This document shows positions 1-11,900 of a stretch of DNA of 64,000 bases, one piece after another. Within the stretch, counting starts at the first letter, position 1. Each line of letters begins with the position of its first letter. Source of the stretch: Unio delphinus (lineage: Eukaryota; Mollusca; Bivalvia; Unionida; Unionidae); NCBI GenBank assembly GCA_029339505.1, contig JAQISU010000166.1:4889001-4953000 (forward strand), read 5' to 3'. The notes under the pieces were generated by a model. That model was not told the origin of the DNA and searched no databases. It worked only from the letters and a program-made list of their open reading frames with translations. Made by a program: the position numbers and the translations under genes.

Positions 1-1204
1 ATTTGAATTTTCTTGAAACCACTTTGCCCCTGAAAATCATTATAAAAACATTTATTTGGTAAATATGTGTTGCTGGAAGATAATTATGTAAATGGAGATA
101 TGTACTTTTTTTCCCATGATATATGAAGGCAACCAACCAGAATTACAAGTCTGACTTTATACTAATTGACTTACAAAGACTTAGCTCTCTTTCTGTCCAT
201 TTTACACTCCATTTTCTTTTGATTTTCTATTTTTTTTCCTGAAAATACATACCCAATCAGATATTATGTTAGGAATTACTTCTCCTTTCTTCCAAATCCA
301 GAACTACCACAAGCAGTCTTTTTTTTTAAGTGTGTATGTTGTACAGTGAAAGGTAAACAACTCATAGATTACCTCCCCTTACCTCACTAGGTGATATTCA
401 TAACCCAGATACAAGCAGTTTAAATTTGAGAAATGAGACTGGATGCTCACAATGTAGGAAGAGATTTATGGTAATGTGACTGGCTTTATAATTTTGGAGA
501 AACTGAATTTACTACAAAATTTCCTTTCTGTGTCAAATACATTGATGTTAGGACAACAGGTAAGACAAAGATATCCTCAACATCCAGCCTCTACTCAAAA
601 GCATCTCTAGAAACCGAAAAACCTTCTCTACTTTCGAGGGTGAAACTCTGTAACAAAAGTTAACACAATCTAATATAACTGTATGAACATGTACAAGTAA
701 GTACCCTGTGGGTTCACACAAGTAATTAAAGACAAAAGGTATTCTTGGGTGAATCTATAAAATATTAATTGGTCATACCAAGAATGCAGTTGTGCTAAGG
801 TGTGGCAATGCCTAATGACCTGTATGTGAGGAAACAAAAGAAACAACAAGAATGAGCTCTGTGTTCTGTGAGTCCACATCATCCAGACAGAAACTAGAAA
901 AAGGAGGACTAGGGAGTCCAACCAACTAATTTTTATTAAAATATTGCCTTGAAAAGCAAGGCTCTTAGAAATATCTCTTATTTCCTTAGCCAAAATCTTC
1001 ATCAGCTGTCCTTACTTCTTTCAGTGAATAGATTATGCCAAGTGAATGACTTGCCTCAGCCAGGAGGACAATGGTTGTTGTCATGGCTTGCGTGGCAAAA
1101 GAAAAAAAAAACTATGGCATCCAGACAGAATTTTCCTTTGTGTCTCTTATCATTAACATATTGAACTGTTAAAGACAAAATGAAGATACATGGAGCACAC
1201 TTAC
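1..1204. other. Non-coding stretch at the left edge
   Basis: AT-rich sequence with scattered stops in all frames. The open stretches on the minus strand (for example 670-1,002) have no splice context or protein-like composition, so I treat them as chance. The candidate exon at 1,205-1,267 uses a donor just inside this stretch, so it may be intron of a gene leaving the window to the left. Confidence 0.4.
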
Positions 1205-1267
1205 TCTTGATGCCAAAGCCAAACTCATAAGGAAGCATATCTTGTGTATTGCTACGAGTCAGCAGGA
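1205..1267 (-). CDS. Candidate internal exon of an unidentified minus-strand gene
   Basis: On the minus strand a pyrimidine-rich acceptor ending TTTGCAG is followed by 63 bp and then a donor matching GTAAGTG. Only one frame is open. It reads LLTRSNTQDMLPYEFGFGIK, with two leading bases and one trailing base, so the exon is phase 1 on both sides. The splice sites are strong and the peptide is protein-like. I do not recognise the family and could not find a convincing partner exon. It lies beyond the stop codon of the gene at 5.9-17.8 kb, so it should belong to a different gene that continues past the left edge. It could still be a chance combination of splice-like sites. Confidence 0.45.
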
Positions 1268-1499
1268 CTGCAAACAAAGGCTCGAACTTAAAAGAGTTGA
1301 GCCATGTTAAGTCATGACATTTTTCTCTTTGGAGGCAGGGTTAGTAAGCCAAACCTTGATAGATCAAAGCTGGTCAACAAGTTTTAAAGGTCTTACTGGG
1401 ACAATGGTCATGCCTCTCTGATGTCTAAATTTTTATCATGAAGTGATATCATTTGATGATTATTGTAAAAGCTTCACACTTTCAAAGTGAATAAAAAAG

Positions 1500-1665
1500 A
1501 AGTTAGCCAGCTGGGGAATTGACGATGGCAGTGGTTTTCATGTCTTGTGTGCAAGACCAGTTAAAAAAAGCTAGTGGATGCCCCAACTGGTCAAACATGC
1601 ATCTCAGCAGATTGTAACCTCTGGTTGTAGAGCTTCCAACTGAGCTAATGACGCTGGCCATCCCT
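1500..1665 (-). repeat. Possible tRNA-like SINE head, decayed
   Basis: Read on the minus strand, 1,595-1,660 contains AGCTCAGTTGGAAGCTC, which resembles the D-arm/box A of a tRNA, followed by an anticodon-arm-like segment (CAACCAGAGGTT). No clear box B survives. It differs from the SINE family seen at 32-54 kb. A degenerate tRNA-derived SINE is the best reading; the evidence is weak. Confidence 0.3.
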
Positions 1666-1669
1666 TGTT

Positions 1670-3840
1670 TGCCACTGAATCTGGAAGAATATGATTTCCA
1701 TAGAGATTCCTAATTACTCATATAATGGACAAGTGCAATTGGTCTCCAATGGCAGAAGAGTCATCTGTCATCAACTTTTGTCAAGAACTTTTCTGGACAA
1801 TTTAACAACAGTTATACGTTTGAATGGAAAATTAACTAAGTTAATAGGGATTAAAAAATCCACACAGACATGAAATGTTGTCATGGGACAAGAGCTTACT
1901 TCTCTGCACTGATTATCATACCCACAATTCAAATGAAATAAAGACGGTTTTTCATGCTGACGGTTGTTAATGTAAAATGTCATCATTAAATATTATTGTG
2001 GCTGATAAGCAGGTCATCCTGAAAGGAGTAATGATACAATCCAATGTCCTGGTAAATTCCCAATGGCTGATACTAAAGCCAAATGTGATGTGCATACAGT
2101 TCATTTACTTGTAATGGGGAAAACAAAGTGGGGCATATTCTTGATGTTACATGAATAGTAATGTACAAATATGCATTATAAAGGTCCAGAACATATAAAT
2201 TCTCTATTTTAAACTTGTTGAGTTTGCTTAAACCTAGAGATGCATCCTTTCTAGACTAGGAACAATCTCGAATAGACACCTGAGAATCTGAGAATACCAG
2301 TTTTTGAACAATCGCTGCTGAACTTTTGTCGAATGCCATAATGCCTCCATCATGAGGGACCTCAAGAAAGAGGAGTGCACTAACTGAACAAAATGCAGTG
2401 CCCTTCTAAACTACACTTTGTGAGGGAATAAACTAGTCTATGAATTGTGGAACAGAAGGAACCTGGCATTCACTGGAGGGTTCCAAGAGGGTGTAGGCTG
2501 GGTCAAGTCAATGTTAAGCATTGGAAAGCATAGAAGTTAAAAAATCTGGGTTACTCTTTGCCTGTGCAAGACTTATGGTGCAGGTAGATCCAATTTCTCA
2601 CTTGGCATCTGTAATTTTGCAGCATCTAACACTTGTTAGTTTGCTGAGGCTTGTCCAGATGAGGCAGAACTGAAAATACCTGTTCTTGTATGCCCTCAAT
2701 ACATTCTTCAATCACATGAGGAATCCAAATGGAATGGAGCACAGTTTGAGTGACGAAGAGTGCACAAGAGTGCCTTCTTATTAGATCTTAGAGACTGCTA
2801 TGGTGCTAGCAATAGCATGAAAAGCAGTCCTATTGATAACTCAGGAGATGACTTCGCTCTATTCCTGGCCTTCCCTGCCAAATGGTTAACTACCTTTGAG
2901 GTCAACTGCACAAGAGGAAACAGAAACCATAAGAGCTTAGAATAGGCATTACACACCTACCTTTATTCATTTTAGTACAGTGGAGACAATTAGATGGCAC
3001 TGAAATCTTTGTAAAGCCTAGAAAATCCATATAAAAGAAATTTGTATGTGACCAATACACAGAAAAAAGGCAATGTTATTGCCTGGATTGCTGATTTTGT
3101 CTGATATGCAACTGACAATTTTCGCAACTGCAAAAAACTGGTAAAACTTGAGGATGGCTATCTCATCTTTGTTCTCATCAAATGAAGCCTTGACTTTGTA
3201 TGCCAAACAGAAACGGGTCATGGGGATTTTATAATAGGTAAAATTCAATCTACACCTCTTCCTTGACAACTCACACCTTCATAACTCGTGAACCTGTTTA
3301 TAATGTGCAGACAGGCATAGATAAAATTTGTATTCTTTGCAGAAAATTCCAAAAGTAGGGGCCCAATTTGCTTAATTTGGACAAAATTGTGAATAAAACT
3401 GGTAAATAACACTTTGATAATTTTCATAAATGGCAGATAGTGCCCAGAAATTTAGAATGAACAGTTTTAAAAAGAAATTACATATTATGTTGCATTTTCT
3501 TGAAATAATATTTTCTCAATATACTATAAGTAACAATATATGGTGAAATAGTAAACAATGAAAAATGCTAGTCAATACTAACAAGCGACATCACTGTAAG
3601 AAAGCAACAAAAATGAAAGATGTCTTGCTAGGTAAAATTCATGTTATAATCTTACAATTCTGTTTTGATGTAATCAGTGTAACTGTTGTATGTTTTCTTC
3701 TGTTCAAATATAAAGAGCCTACCAAGTGTCACAAAGATACATGTATGTACTTCTGTCAGAACCTAAATAAGTTCTGGCTGTGTTTTGATCTACAAATTGG
3801 GGAAGTGTTTTGTTGCATTATAACAATCCATTAAAATAGA
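1670..3840. other. Non-coding stretch
   Basis: No exon with both splice sites and a protein-like frame was accepted here. At 2,790-2,910 the minus strand has a good acceptor (TTTCCTCTTGTGCAG) and 34 open codons that include a KVVNHLAGKARNRAK segment. The frame ends at a stop without a donor, so it is noted but not called as a gene. The rest is AT-rich sequence without visible repeats. Confidence 0.35.
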
Positions 3841-4004
3841 CATGCTTTATTTTATTACATTAATTGTTGTTTGACATCTGCATGTTTACTTGTATGTTTA
3901 TTCCATTGATAGGTAAGTTTGAACACCAATATTTGTATTATATTGTGTTGAAATATATAAACAGTTTGTATTTAATGCAATACATTTTGTATTTGTTCTC
4001 TATT

Positions 4005-4335
4005 TTTCTTCATCATAAGCCAGATCTAATTCCAAAGTAACATTTCCTAAGTCATCTACCAATGCTATGCCCTTAGCTTCTAAAGCAACACACACTTTCT
4101 TTCCTCAGTTGACAATCCATTGATCAAGCCACAAATTTGATACTTGTTTAGTGACAATAATTCATATAACTCCCTGTACATGTCTGACAATAATCCTTTA
4201 GCTTGTTCAGGTAGCATCAACTTTGTTTTCCAGCTGACAACCCTTTGATCAATCCACAAATCTAACATTTGTTCATTGCCGAGCAGTGTCCTATATTTAG
4301 TCAAAAAGTTTCTTTGAACCTACTGTTCAGTTGTA
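4005..4335 (-). pseudogene. Decayed coding segment with an internal tandem duplication
   Basis: Minus-strand frames spell two related blocks. The upstream block contains LDLWIDQRVVSW followed by LPEQAKGLLSD. The downstream block contains NLWLDQWIVN, a stop, then LEAKGIALVDDLGN and a final stop. The nucleotides around 4,107-4,150 and 4,232-4,276 are clearly similar (a shared core close to TTGATCAAnCCACAAAT on the plus strand). The second copy carries a stop and a frame change. Possible poly(A) signals on the minus strand lie near 3,845-3,860. The protein family is unknown to me. It may be a broken gene end or an old mobile element. Confidence 0.35.
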
Positions 4336-4339
4336 GTGA

Positions 4340-5880
4340 ATTCTTTTCTCAATTTCTAAGAATGTATGTTCAAAATGTCTTTTATAAAACAAACAATTAG
4401 TCTCCTCACAAGCACTCACATATGACAGTAAAAGTGAGGAACTAATAGGACAAATTCTTTAGCTTTGTATCAGATGACATTTCAACAATGAGAATCACAA
4501 AAGTACTGACTTTACTTTCATTGTTTATTTCCAAGTACATACTGTATGCTTACCAGTTATTGCGGAAGCAACATATTATAAGACATTGTCAATCAAATCA
4601 CTTTAAGCAGTATGTGACCTATAATAGAATTCATTGATTTATAATATATTTTGTTAAGCATTTTGAGTCTCTATGGATATTTTTACATAATGATGGACAA
4701 AAGAAACGCCCCACCCACCAACAGATCTATCTCTATAAAACTCCATCCCTTTCTTAGTTAATCAAAGGTCCATCGTCAATCTGCACCCTTGCTTCTATTA
4801 TTAACTAAGCTGTGCATGAGTTATCATAGCAGAGGTGTATTTCCTTTATAGCCACCTTTCAACTGAATTATCATTCTCATGGGAGGATCAAAATTATGAA
4901 GTGATTCAAGATGGAAGAGCCATCGACCCCCCATGTTATCATCTCCATGTCTGCACATCTAGTGTGGTGTCTCGTATTTTAAGGCAAAGACATATATTTG
5001 GCATGCACCGTTGTATACCTCCTTAACAGGAAGGTTAATAAAGGCTGCTTTTAGACATTGAGGACTGATAATGTTCTAAAGTGCCAGTAAGCATGGCTGG
5101 ATCGGACGGCAAGGATGGCTGGGTCAGTATGGATGATGAGATTGGATGGACTGACTTTTCGATGTTACAGGTGCAGCAAGGTTAGTTAAGTGATTGGCAA
5201 GCAGCTGGTCAGGGCAGCAAATTCTGTGAAAGATCTGTCACTGAATGTACAGAACAACAATATTTCAACAAAATTGAACCTGTACCTTGTATTATGTATC
5301 AGGATGGCTGGATAAATGTGTCAACAGCCAAGATGGCAAATACATTAATGTAATAAACTATATCAGAAAATGACAGACTGGTTCATCAACAGTTAGGATG
5401 GCAAAAATGAAATTTGCTGGCTGGTTTGGCCAGAGAAATGATAAAACACTACCAACCCAGCTTCTTCCCTTATAGTATACATAGGTGGAGAGGTGGAGTT
5501 ATACAAAGTGGGATGTCTTGATTTGTAAGACAAATTCTGTCATACTCACTTGTCCACATTCTCACTGACAAAGTTTTGTGAATAATATTGATCATTTGAT
5601 ACTCAATATCTCTCCCAGGGTGTGACAGCAAGGTTTCCTCTTTTGGGGCCAGGTAAACCAGTAGAAAGGAAGGCATCCCTAAATTCCCAGCTAAACTAGT
5701 TAATGAGTTTGAGCCGAGATGCAAACTAAAAATGTCCGACAAACTTGATTATGATCTGGCTATTGTCTCTTTCCTCATATGTTGCTTTTGCAGAACATAG
5801 GTCCTCAGTCCAAGAATAATACACCTTGCATATGTCGGACAATGAGCATTTTGTACATGTGAGACAGAACTCTTGATTTT
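4340..5880. other. Probable 3'UTR and downstream flank of the minus-strand gene
   Basis: This lies downstream (minus strand) of the stop codon at 5,892. No canonical AATAAA is close to that stop, so the 3' end is not fixed. At 5,547-5,677 the minus strand has an open segment (including LAPKEETLLSHPGRD) bounded by AG and GTGAGT. It could be an exon of another gene or chance inside the 3'UTR. Around 5,080-5,340 the short word GGATGGCTGG recurs several times. Confidence 0.35.
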
Positions 5881-5891
5881 CTTGCACTACC

Positions 5892-5941
5892 TTAAATCTC
5901 CTGAACTTCTTGCATTTGATCATCATTTTGTTGCAGATGAT
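5892..5941 (-). CDS. Terminal coding exon of the 5.9-17.8 kb gene
   Basis: The acceptor TTATAATTTTAG is followed by two bases, fifteen codons (HLQQNDDQMQEVQEI) and TAA at 5,892-5,894. The two leading bases complete the codon split at the end of the 6.8-7.0 kb exon, giving Asp. A polar, Gln/Glu-rich tail suits the end of a soluble nuclear protein. The only competing frame reads through into 3' sequence with cysteines and is less convincing. Confidence 0.5.
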
Positions 5942-8900
5942 CTAAAATTATAAAAACAACAAAGCACACCATATGCAATTTAATGCAACACAGTAGTGAC
6001 TGAACATCAAAATATATGATGCACTGACATCACAAAACAAACAATAGCCTGCGAGTCAAAACATAAGAGAGTCAATGGCAGATTTGTCAAAGGAAATAAT
6101 AAAATAGTAATGAAAATATACTTAAAATAACATAAATATATCAAACTTATATGATGTGTGTGAGATAGGCGAGCCAGAATTGTCCAATGAATGAAACAGT
6201 GTACTGCAATAAAACGCAGTGGTGAATAGGAAGTTACCATGTGTCATAAAAAACTGGTAAGAATTTTTTTAAAAATCAGAAAATCCATCAAAATACAGAA
6301 ATATGTAGTGCACACTACATAGAATGATCATCATGGATGATTAAAAAAAAATATGAAAATCTAAATGAATTTGTAGAGGCCTGTTGACAGGGTGGAAGTT
6401 TACTCTGGCTGTATGAAATATCACTGAATGGAATACATGGAGATAATCTGTAAAAGTAGCTTCCCTTTGTCTACACATCATATAACAAGAAACTTTTTAT
6501 GTCTGTAAGAGGGCTGGTTTTGGGAGGAAGCAGAATTAATTAGTAATCTTACTTTGTTTAGGTAATGCATTTGATTGAGAAATACAGCAAGTCATATTCT
6601 GTTTACAAACCGATTTTCTGGTACTCTCAGAATTTTTACATGTGGTAGCCTGAAGAGAAACTTGAATCTGTGTACAGGTTTTCAGCTTTATGGTAAAATA
6701 TTGCTTGCAAGTTAATTAAATGGGAAAATATATTTTAACAAATGACTGCTGCAAATGGAATTTTATTTGATGCAAGTAACTTCCTTGAGCACTATCAAAA
6801 TGTGATACCCATGTTCCCAACCTTAAGCTTAGCTGCCCAGTCCACAGTACTGAGAGTGCCTGCTGGAACATGGATAATTTGTGGTGGTACAGGATTGTCC
6901 TTTGACAACTTGTTGGCTAACTCTGCATTAGTTAATGATGACATCATCACTGGGGTTGCACCATTTGTCCCAACATTGGATGTACTGGTGTTTACCTGTT
7001 GAAATGTTATTTAAGGGTAAGTAATAAATAAACCAATACAAACTACAACTGATACGGTATTAAGCATAATACTGACACATACTTCTTTAAGTGTATACCT
7101 TTGATTTTGGTCAAAATCTGCTAATAGAATTTCTTGAAAAACTGTATAATATTTAAGTCTGGAATACTGACAGAAGGGAAGCAACTGCTAATAATAATAT
7201 GCTAATAATAATACATGTATAATGCTTGGAAACACATCTTTTAATTTCTAAATACCCAAGGTCAAACCTATACTACATAGAACTATCCTTGACATATGCT
7301 TATCTGCTGACAAAAATTGAACAATATTTCAAAACCCAAAACAAAATAAAACAAAAGTACACATTAGTATTTTTCACCTAAGGAATACACTGCTACTTCA
7401 TTATTGTGGTTAACAAACCATGCTAGGAAAAAACTGGACCCACATGAATAGAACTCCTTTTACTGTACATGTACCTTTACCTTCAACTAGTCACATAATC
7501 AGTTATTTCTTCTACACATTATCTGATGCAGTCTCATTTCTAAATTAGTTCCAAATTTGTCTGTATAATTATGACTGGGTTCTTTAGTTAGCATTGGATA
7601 TGTTTGTAAATTGTCTCCTTTCAAATTTCTTAGAGCCCCAAAGCCACAGTTTTTCACCAATGTCACAATTCTTCCAATCTAGCTTAAAGTTTGGAAGGAA
7701 GGACTTGATTTGTTTAATAAAGCTCTCTAACATTAATTGCTCTTTAATATAATCAAGATGTTAGGTTTAAATGATGTTTAAAAATATTCAATTTTAGACA
7801 TACAGGTGTCCCCCATTAATTCAGCCAATGAAGTCACTCATAAATCTGTTCATTTCTAGAAGTGCTCCAAAAGTGGTGATGTGATACATTTGACAACTTC
7901 CATTAGTCACTAACCTAATAACATCATTTGCACAAGGTGGACAAACTGATTCAAAAAGGGAAAGTTCAGCAGGCAGACTTTTATATGTATCAGATCTAAG
8001 TAAAAATGTGCATTAGATAAAAATACAAATCATATGAATATTGGTGATCAGAGAGGGTACTGGAATACTTTTAAGAGTGAACTAGAGCTGAAGAAAAAAC
8101 CAGCTCTTGCAGACTTCCACATTAGCTGGTAAGCATACAACATATTTTTGCAAAAATCAGTTGTACCTCTAATTAAAAATGCTAGTCCAAGTAATGCATT
8201 ATATCAAATGCAAAATGAGAATAGTATATCACATATGGATCAATTAACATATCCAACATAGCATGGCGTTGGCTTCTTATATTTATCATGGTGAATCATC
8301 AAAACTTACTCCAGCTTTTGACCAAAAATAGTTGATCAACATCAGAGTAATTTTAACACATGAAAAATGTCAGGGTCTCTTAGTTCAAGGGAGAAAATAC
8401 ATGGCTGATAACAGGATGAATGTTGATATTTCCTAATATCTTTAAATATTCATTATTATTCCTATACTTGGGCACATGCAACTTTTTACAAATAATGGCT
8501 GCAATGGGGCTTTAACAAAAAGCTACTGAGTAGATTTTACAACTATAATCAAAGTCAGTAATGAAAGGGAAAAAAAGTGGAGAATGTGTTGGATGTAATG
8601 ACTGAACCCAATATATCTTATAAGGTAAATATTCTGCTGGGTTTATGACATATATTCAAAACTGGTTCATTAGTCCTGTAAGATAAACTTGCATTTAATT
8701 TCCTGTTACATGGCTCTTTTTGACTGGTATACCAGTTTTTTTTGGTACCAAAAACATGACAACCTGAAAGTGGTGTATTACCATTTCTTTTTGATAACTA
8801 GAATGTAAGTTGTTGAAAGATAGAATCACATTGTTTCTTCACTGTATACCAATTTCTCAAGTCAAAATCAGAGTTAATCTGTCTTTATCAACTGAAGAGA

Positions 8901-11900
8901 AGATATATTCCTTGTCTTTCATGGATGTTCACAACAGGAAAAACATTTCAACATTCATGGGACTGAAACATTCTAATTAGTTCAACAAAGTGTTATGCAG
9001 TTGACAATACACATACAATTTCTTCTCTGAAATTATTCTCATGTCTCAACTGATTATTAAATGTTTATTAGTATCACTTGTTTCTTTTCTTATTGCAGGT
9101 CTCAGTTTACATGGTAAATTATGGATTAATTGGTCAGTCATGCTGACAAGCACCAGCTTAAACCTCATCCAAGTACATACTCATTAAGTTCCATGAGTGT
9201 GACTTTGATGGACATATTCAGCTTCCACATAAAATGTATTTTGTGGTATAGTTATAGTGTGTCTTATATTTTGGGTGAGAAGAATGAAAGTTGTATCTTA
9301 AAAATTCTGGGTTCAGTTATCAAAGAGAAAAAAACTAAAACAATTAAGTGGCTGAATCTGTTGGACATAAAGGTTGAGCTAAATGCATTCTGTGAGGTAA
9401 ATATTCTCTTAGGTTTATACTATATGTATGTTCATTGCTTGTTCATCATCTAGCAGTCCTGTAAAATGAACTTGCATGTACCAGTAATATCATGTTTCTT
9501 GCTTCATGACTGGTATACCAGATTTTCTCTGTAGTGTTATCAACAATTTTTTGATAGTTAAACTGTAAGTTGTGAAAAGAGTGGACCATTCTTTCCTGAC
9601 TGCATATCAAATCCCCATGCCAAAATTAGACTTGCCTTCATCAACTGAAGGTACATGTACAAGTCATGTATTTTATAGATTCTCAGAACAGGAAATATTA
9701 TTTTCATTTAAAACTTGAGACATTCAGAAAGTTTTTGCTGCAAATAACAATACATTTTTTTCTCTATAATTATCATGTTTTTAAAGAGTATAAAAAGTAC
9801 ATTAATATCCGTTGTTTTCTTTTCATTTTGTAGGTCACAGTTTGCATGGAAAAACATTACGCTGAATTGGTCAGTCATGCTGATAGAAGCACCAGCTTGA
9901 ACCTCTTCCAGATCTAAGTGCACAAGAGGCTGATTGATGCACAGTGAGAGCTGTAACCTGTGTTATGTATGCATTGGCAGCCAAAAGGTTGAAATACTTC
10001 TCATCTTAAACTGAAGTTTCCATTTTATGTTTGTTCTGAACCATGTGTAAATATTTACTATCATTTTGTATGCTCCAAAAATCATTAAAATCAGCTGTAA
10101 GTGAATGAGAGCCTGAGACAAAATTTCTGATAAACTGTATGGAGTATGTTTACCTGCATTGTCAGTTTCAGTGGCAATTTATTGTTTGATTTATTGTCAC
10201 TCTGCAAACTTAACATGGTCCTTCACAGCAGTATGAAAATGTTCCAACATGGACTAATGTTTGTAAAAAAAACTTTGATCTCTCCCAATTAGACTGCACC
10301 ACTGCTGCTGCTATTAGAACCACCCGAACAATAATGAAAGGTTATGAATAATATCCAGCTAAAATTACTTCTAAAGTACATTATTTACTGAACTGTGTGC
10401 AGCCTTTCTGCTATGTTAGTTAAAACATTTTAGACAAACTTTTAAGTATTATTAATTACAGCAAACATAGTATATGTCATTCATACATAAAATTTGTAAC
10501 TGCAAAATCTCCTTTTGACATTCAAGCAGCATTGTAAATGAATTCTGGGCATGTCCTGATGATATAGTGGTAAACAAAGGCCAAACAAAAGTGCATTTTA
10601 AATCTTAGAACAAATGCAGGCAGCCATAATGCATAGTACACACAATACAATAATTTTCTAAAATAGTAACTTTAATGTCATTTTTCATTTTTTTAATTAT
10701 AATTTTCATTTATACCATTTTATTAGATTGTGTCAAAATATGTGAGATATACATTATAATTTTGACAGAAACTACTTTAAGTTTTTACCTGTGCCTATCA
10801 AACTTGAAGCTACAATGTGAGTTTCATATTGTTTAATAATTATTATGGATATATTTTTAACCTGGTGTTTCAGGCTTATGCACTATGTAGACAGTGAAAT
10901 ACCTAGAGTCAACTAGCATGCAGAGTTATCCAACCATAGCAGTAGACATGTGGGTTCAAGGCAAACTGAATATCTCAGAAACGGATTGTTTTACAACTAT
11001 TTTGTTTAGCATAATTTATCAAAATTATCATCATGGAAAAGGGTTTGCATTTACACTGTGCACATCACTTAGCATAAAAATTGACCTCTGGTTGTAAAAA
11101 AAAAATGAATTTGGGGTTGGGGTGCACACTTCTCCCGCTATAAGCTGCCATGGATTTGCCAGGGCAAGTTAATATTTGTATGATTTGTTTTATTGTAGTT
11201 ATGCAAAATATAGACCTTTTATTTACCTCACCTATACATTTTATTTTTTATATTAGACAGGTGGCTGAAGCATTAAAAATTTTATAAAAATTGTTCATTG
11301 TACCCTTTGTATAACCATAATGAAGAGAAAATGAACTCCATAGTGGAGAGCTCCCAACATGAGAACTAACTCTTACAATATAAACATACATGAGGGAGAC
11401 ACTGATGTTACTGGTGTTTGATGAGCAACAACCATATGCAACATACCTTAATAAATTTTAAATGCACAGTGCAGGTAGTACAATGAATATGGTAATTTTG
11501 AAAACATCAAATTCTACATATAAAAGCAAGGGGCCAAAGTTGACTTGATTTCACACACCTGGCCAACACATTATAACAATGAACAATTCCACAGGGTCTT
11601 AATAAAAATCTGATATTTTACTCCATGATTTTTCCAATACAATTTTTTTTATATTTCATGACAAAATTCTTTAATTTTTTGCAACAAAAAAGATGGAAAG
11701 TTGGATTTGTACACATGAATTACTGGTAATACTGGTCACCATCTTGGGAAGATAATAATAATCAAATTTCTTGTCAACATGGCCTCCTCTACATATAGCT
11801 ATCCAATCCAAACACTTTATTACTACAGACTAATAAGACAGTAATACGAGATTTTCACTTTTTGACCATTTTCTATTACTTATCCAATAAATTCCATGGT

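Noticed and set aside
5547..5677. Minus-strand open segment including LAPKEETLLSHPGRD, ending at a GTGAGT donor
   Set aside because: It lies just downstream of another gene's stop codon and probably in its 3'UTR. The acceptor is weak and no partner exon was found.
6742..7002. 86-codon open frame on the plus strand
   Set aside because: The minus strand of the same segment has an acceptor, a donor and a phase that joins other exons. The plus frame has no splice context and is taken as a shadow.
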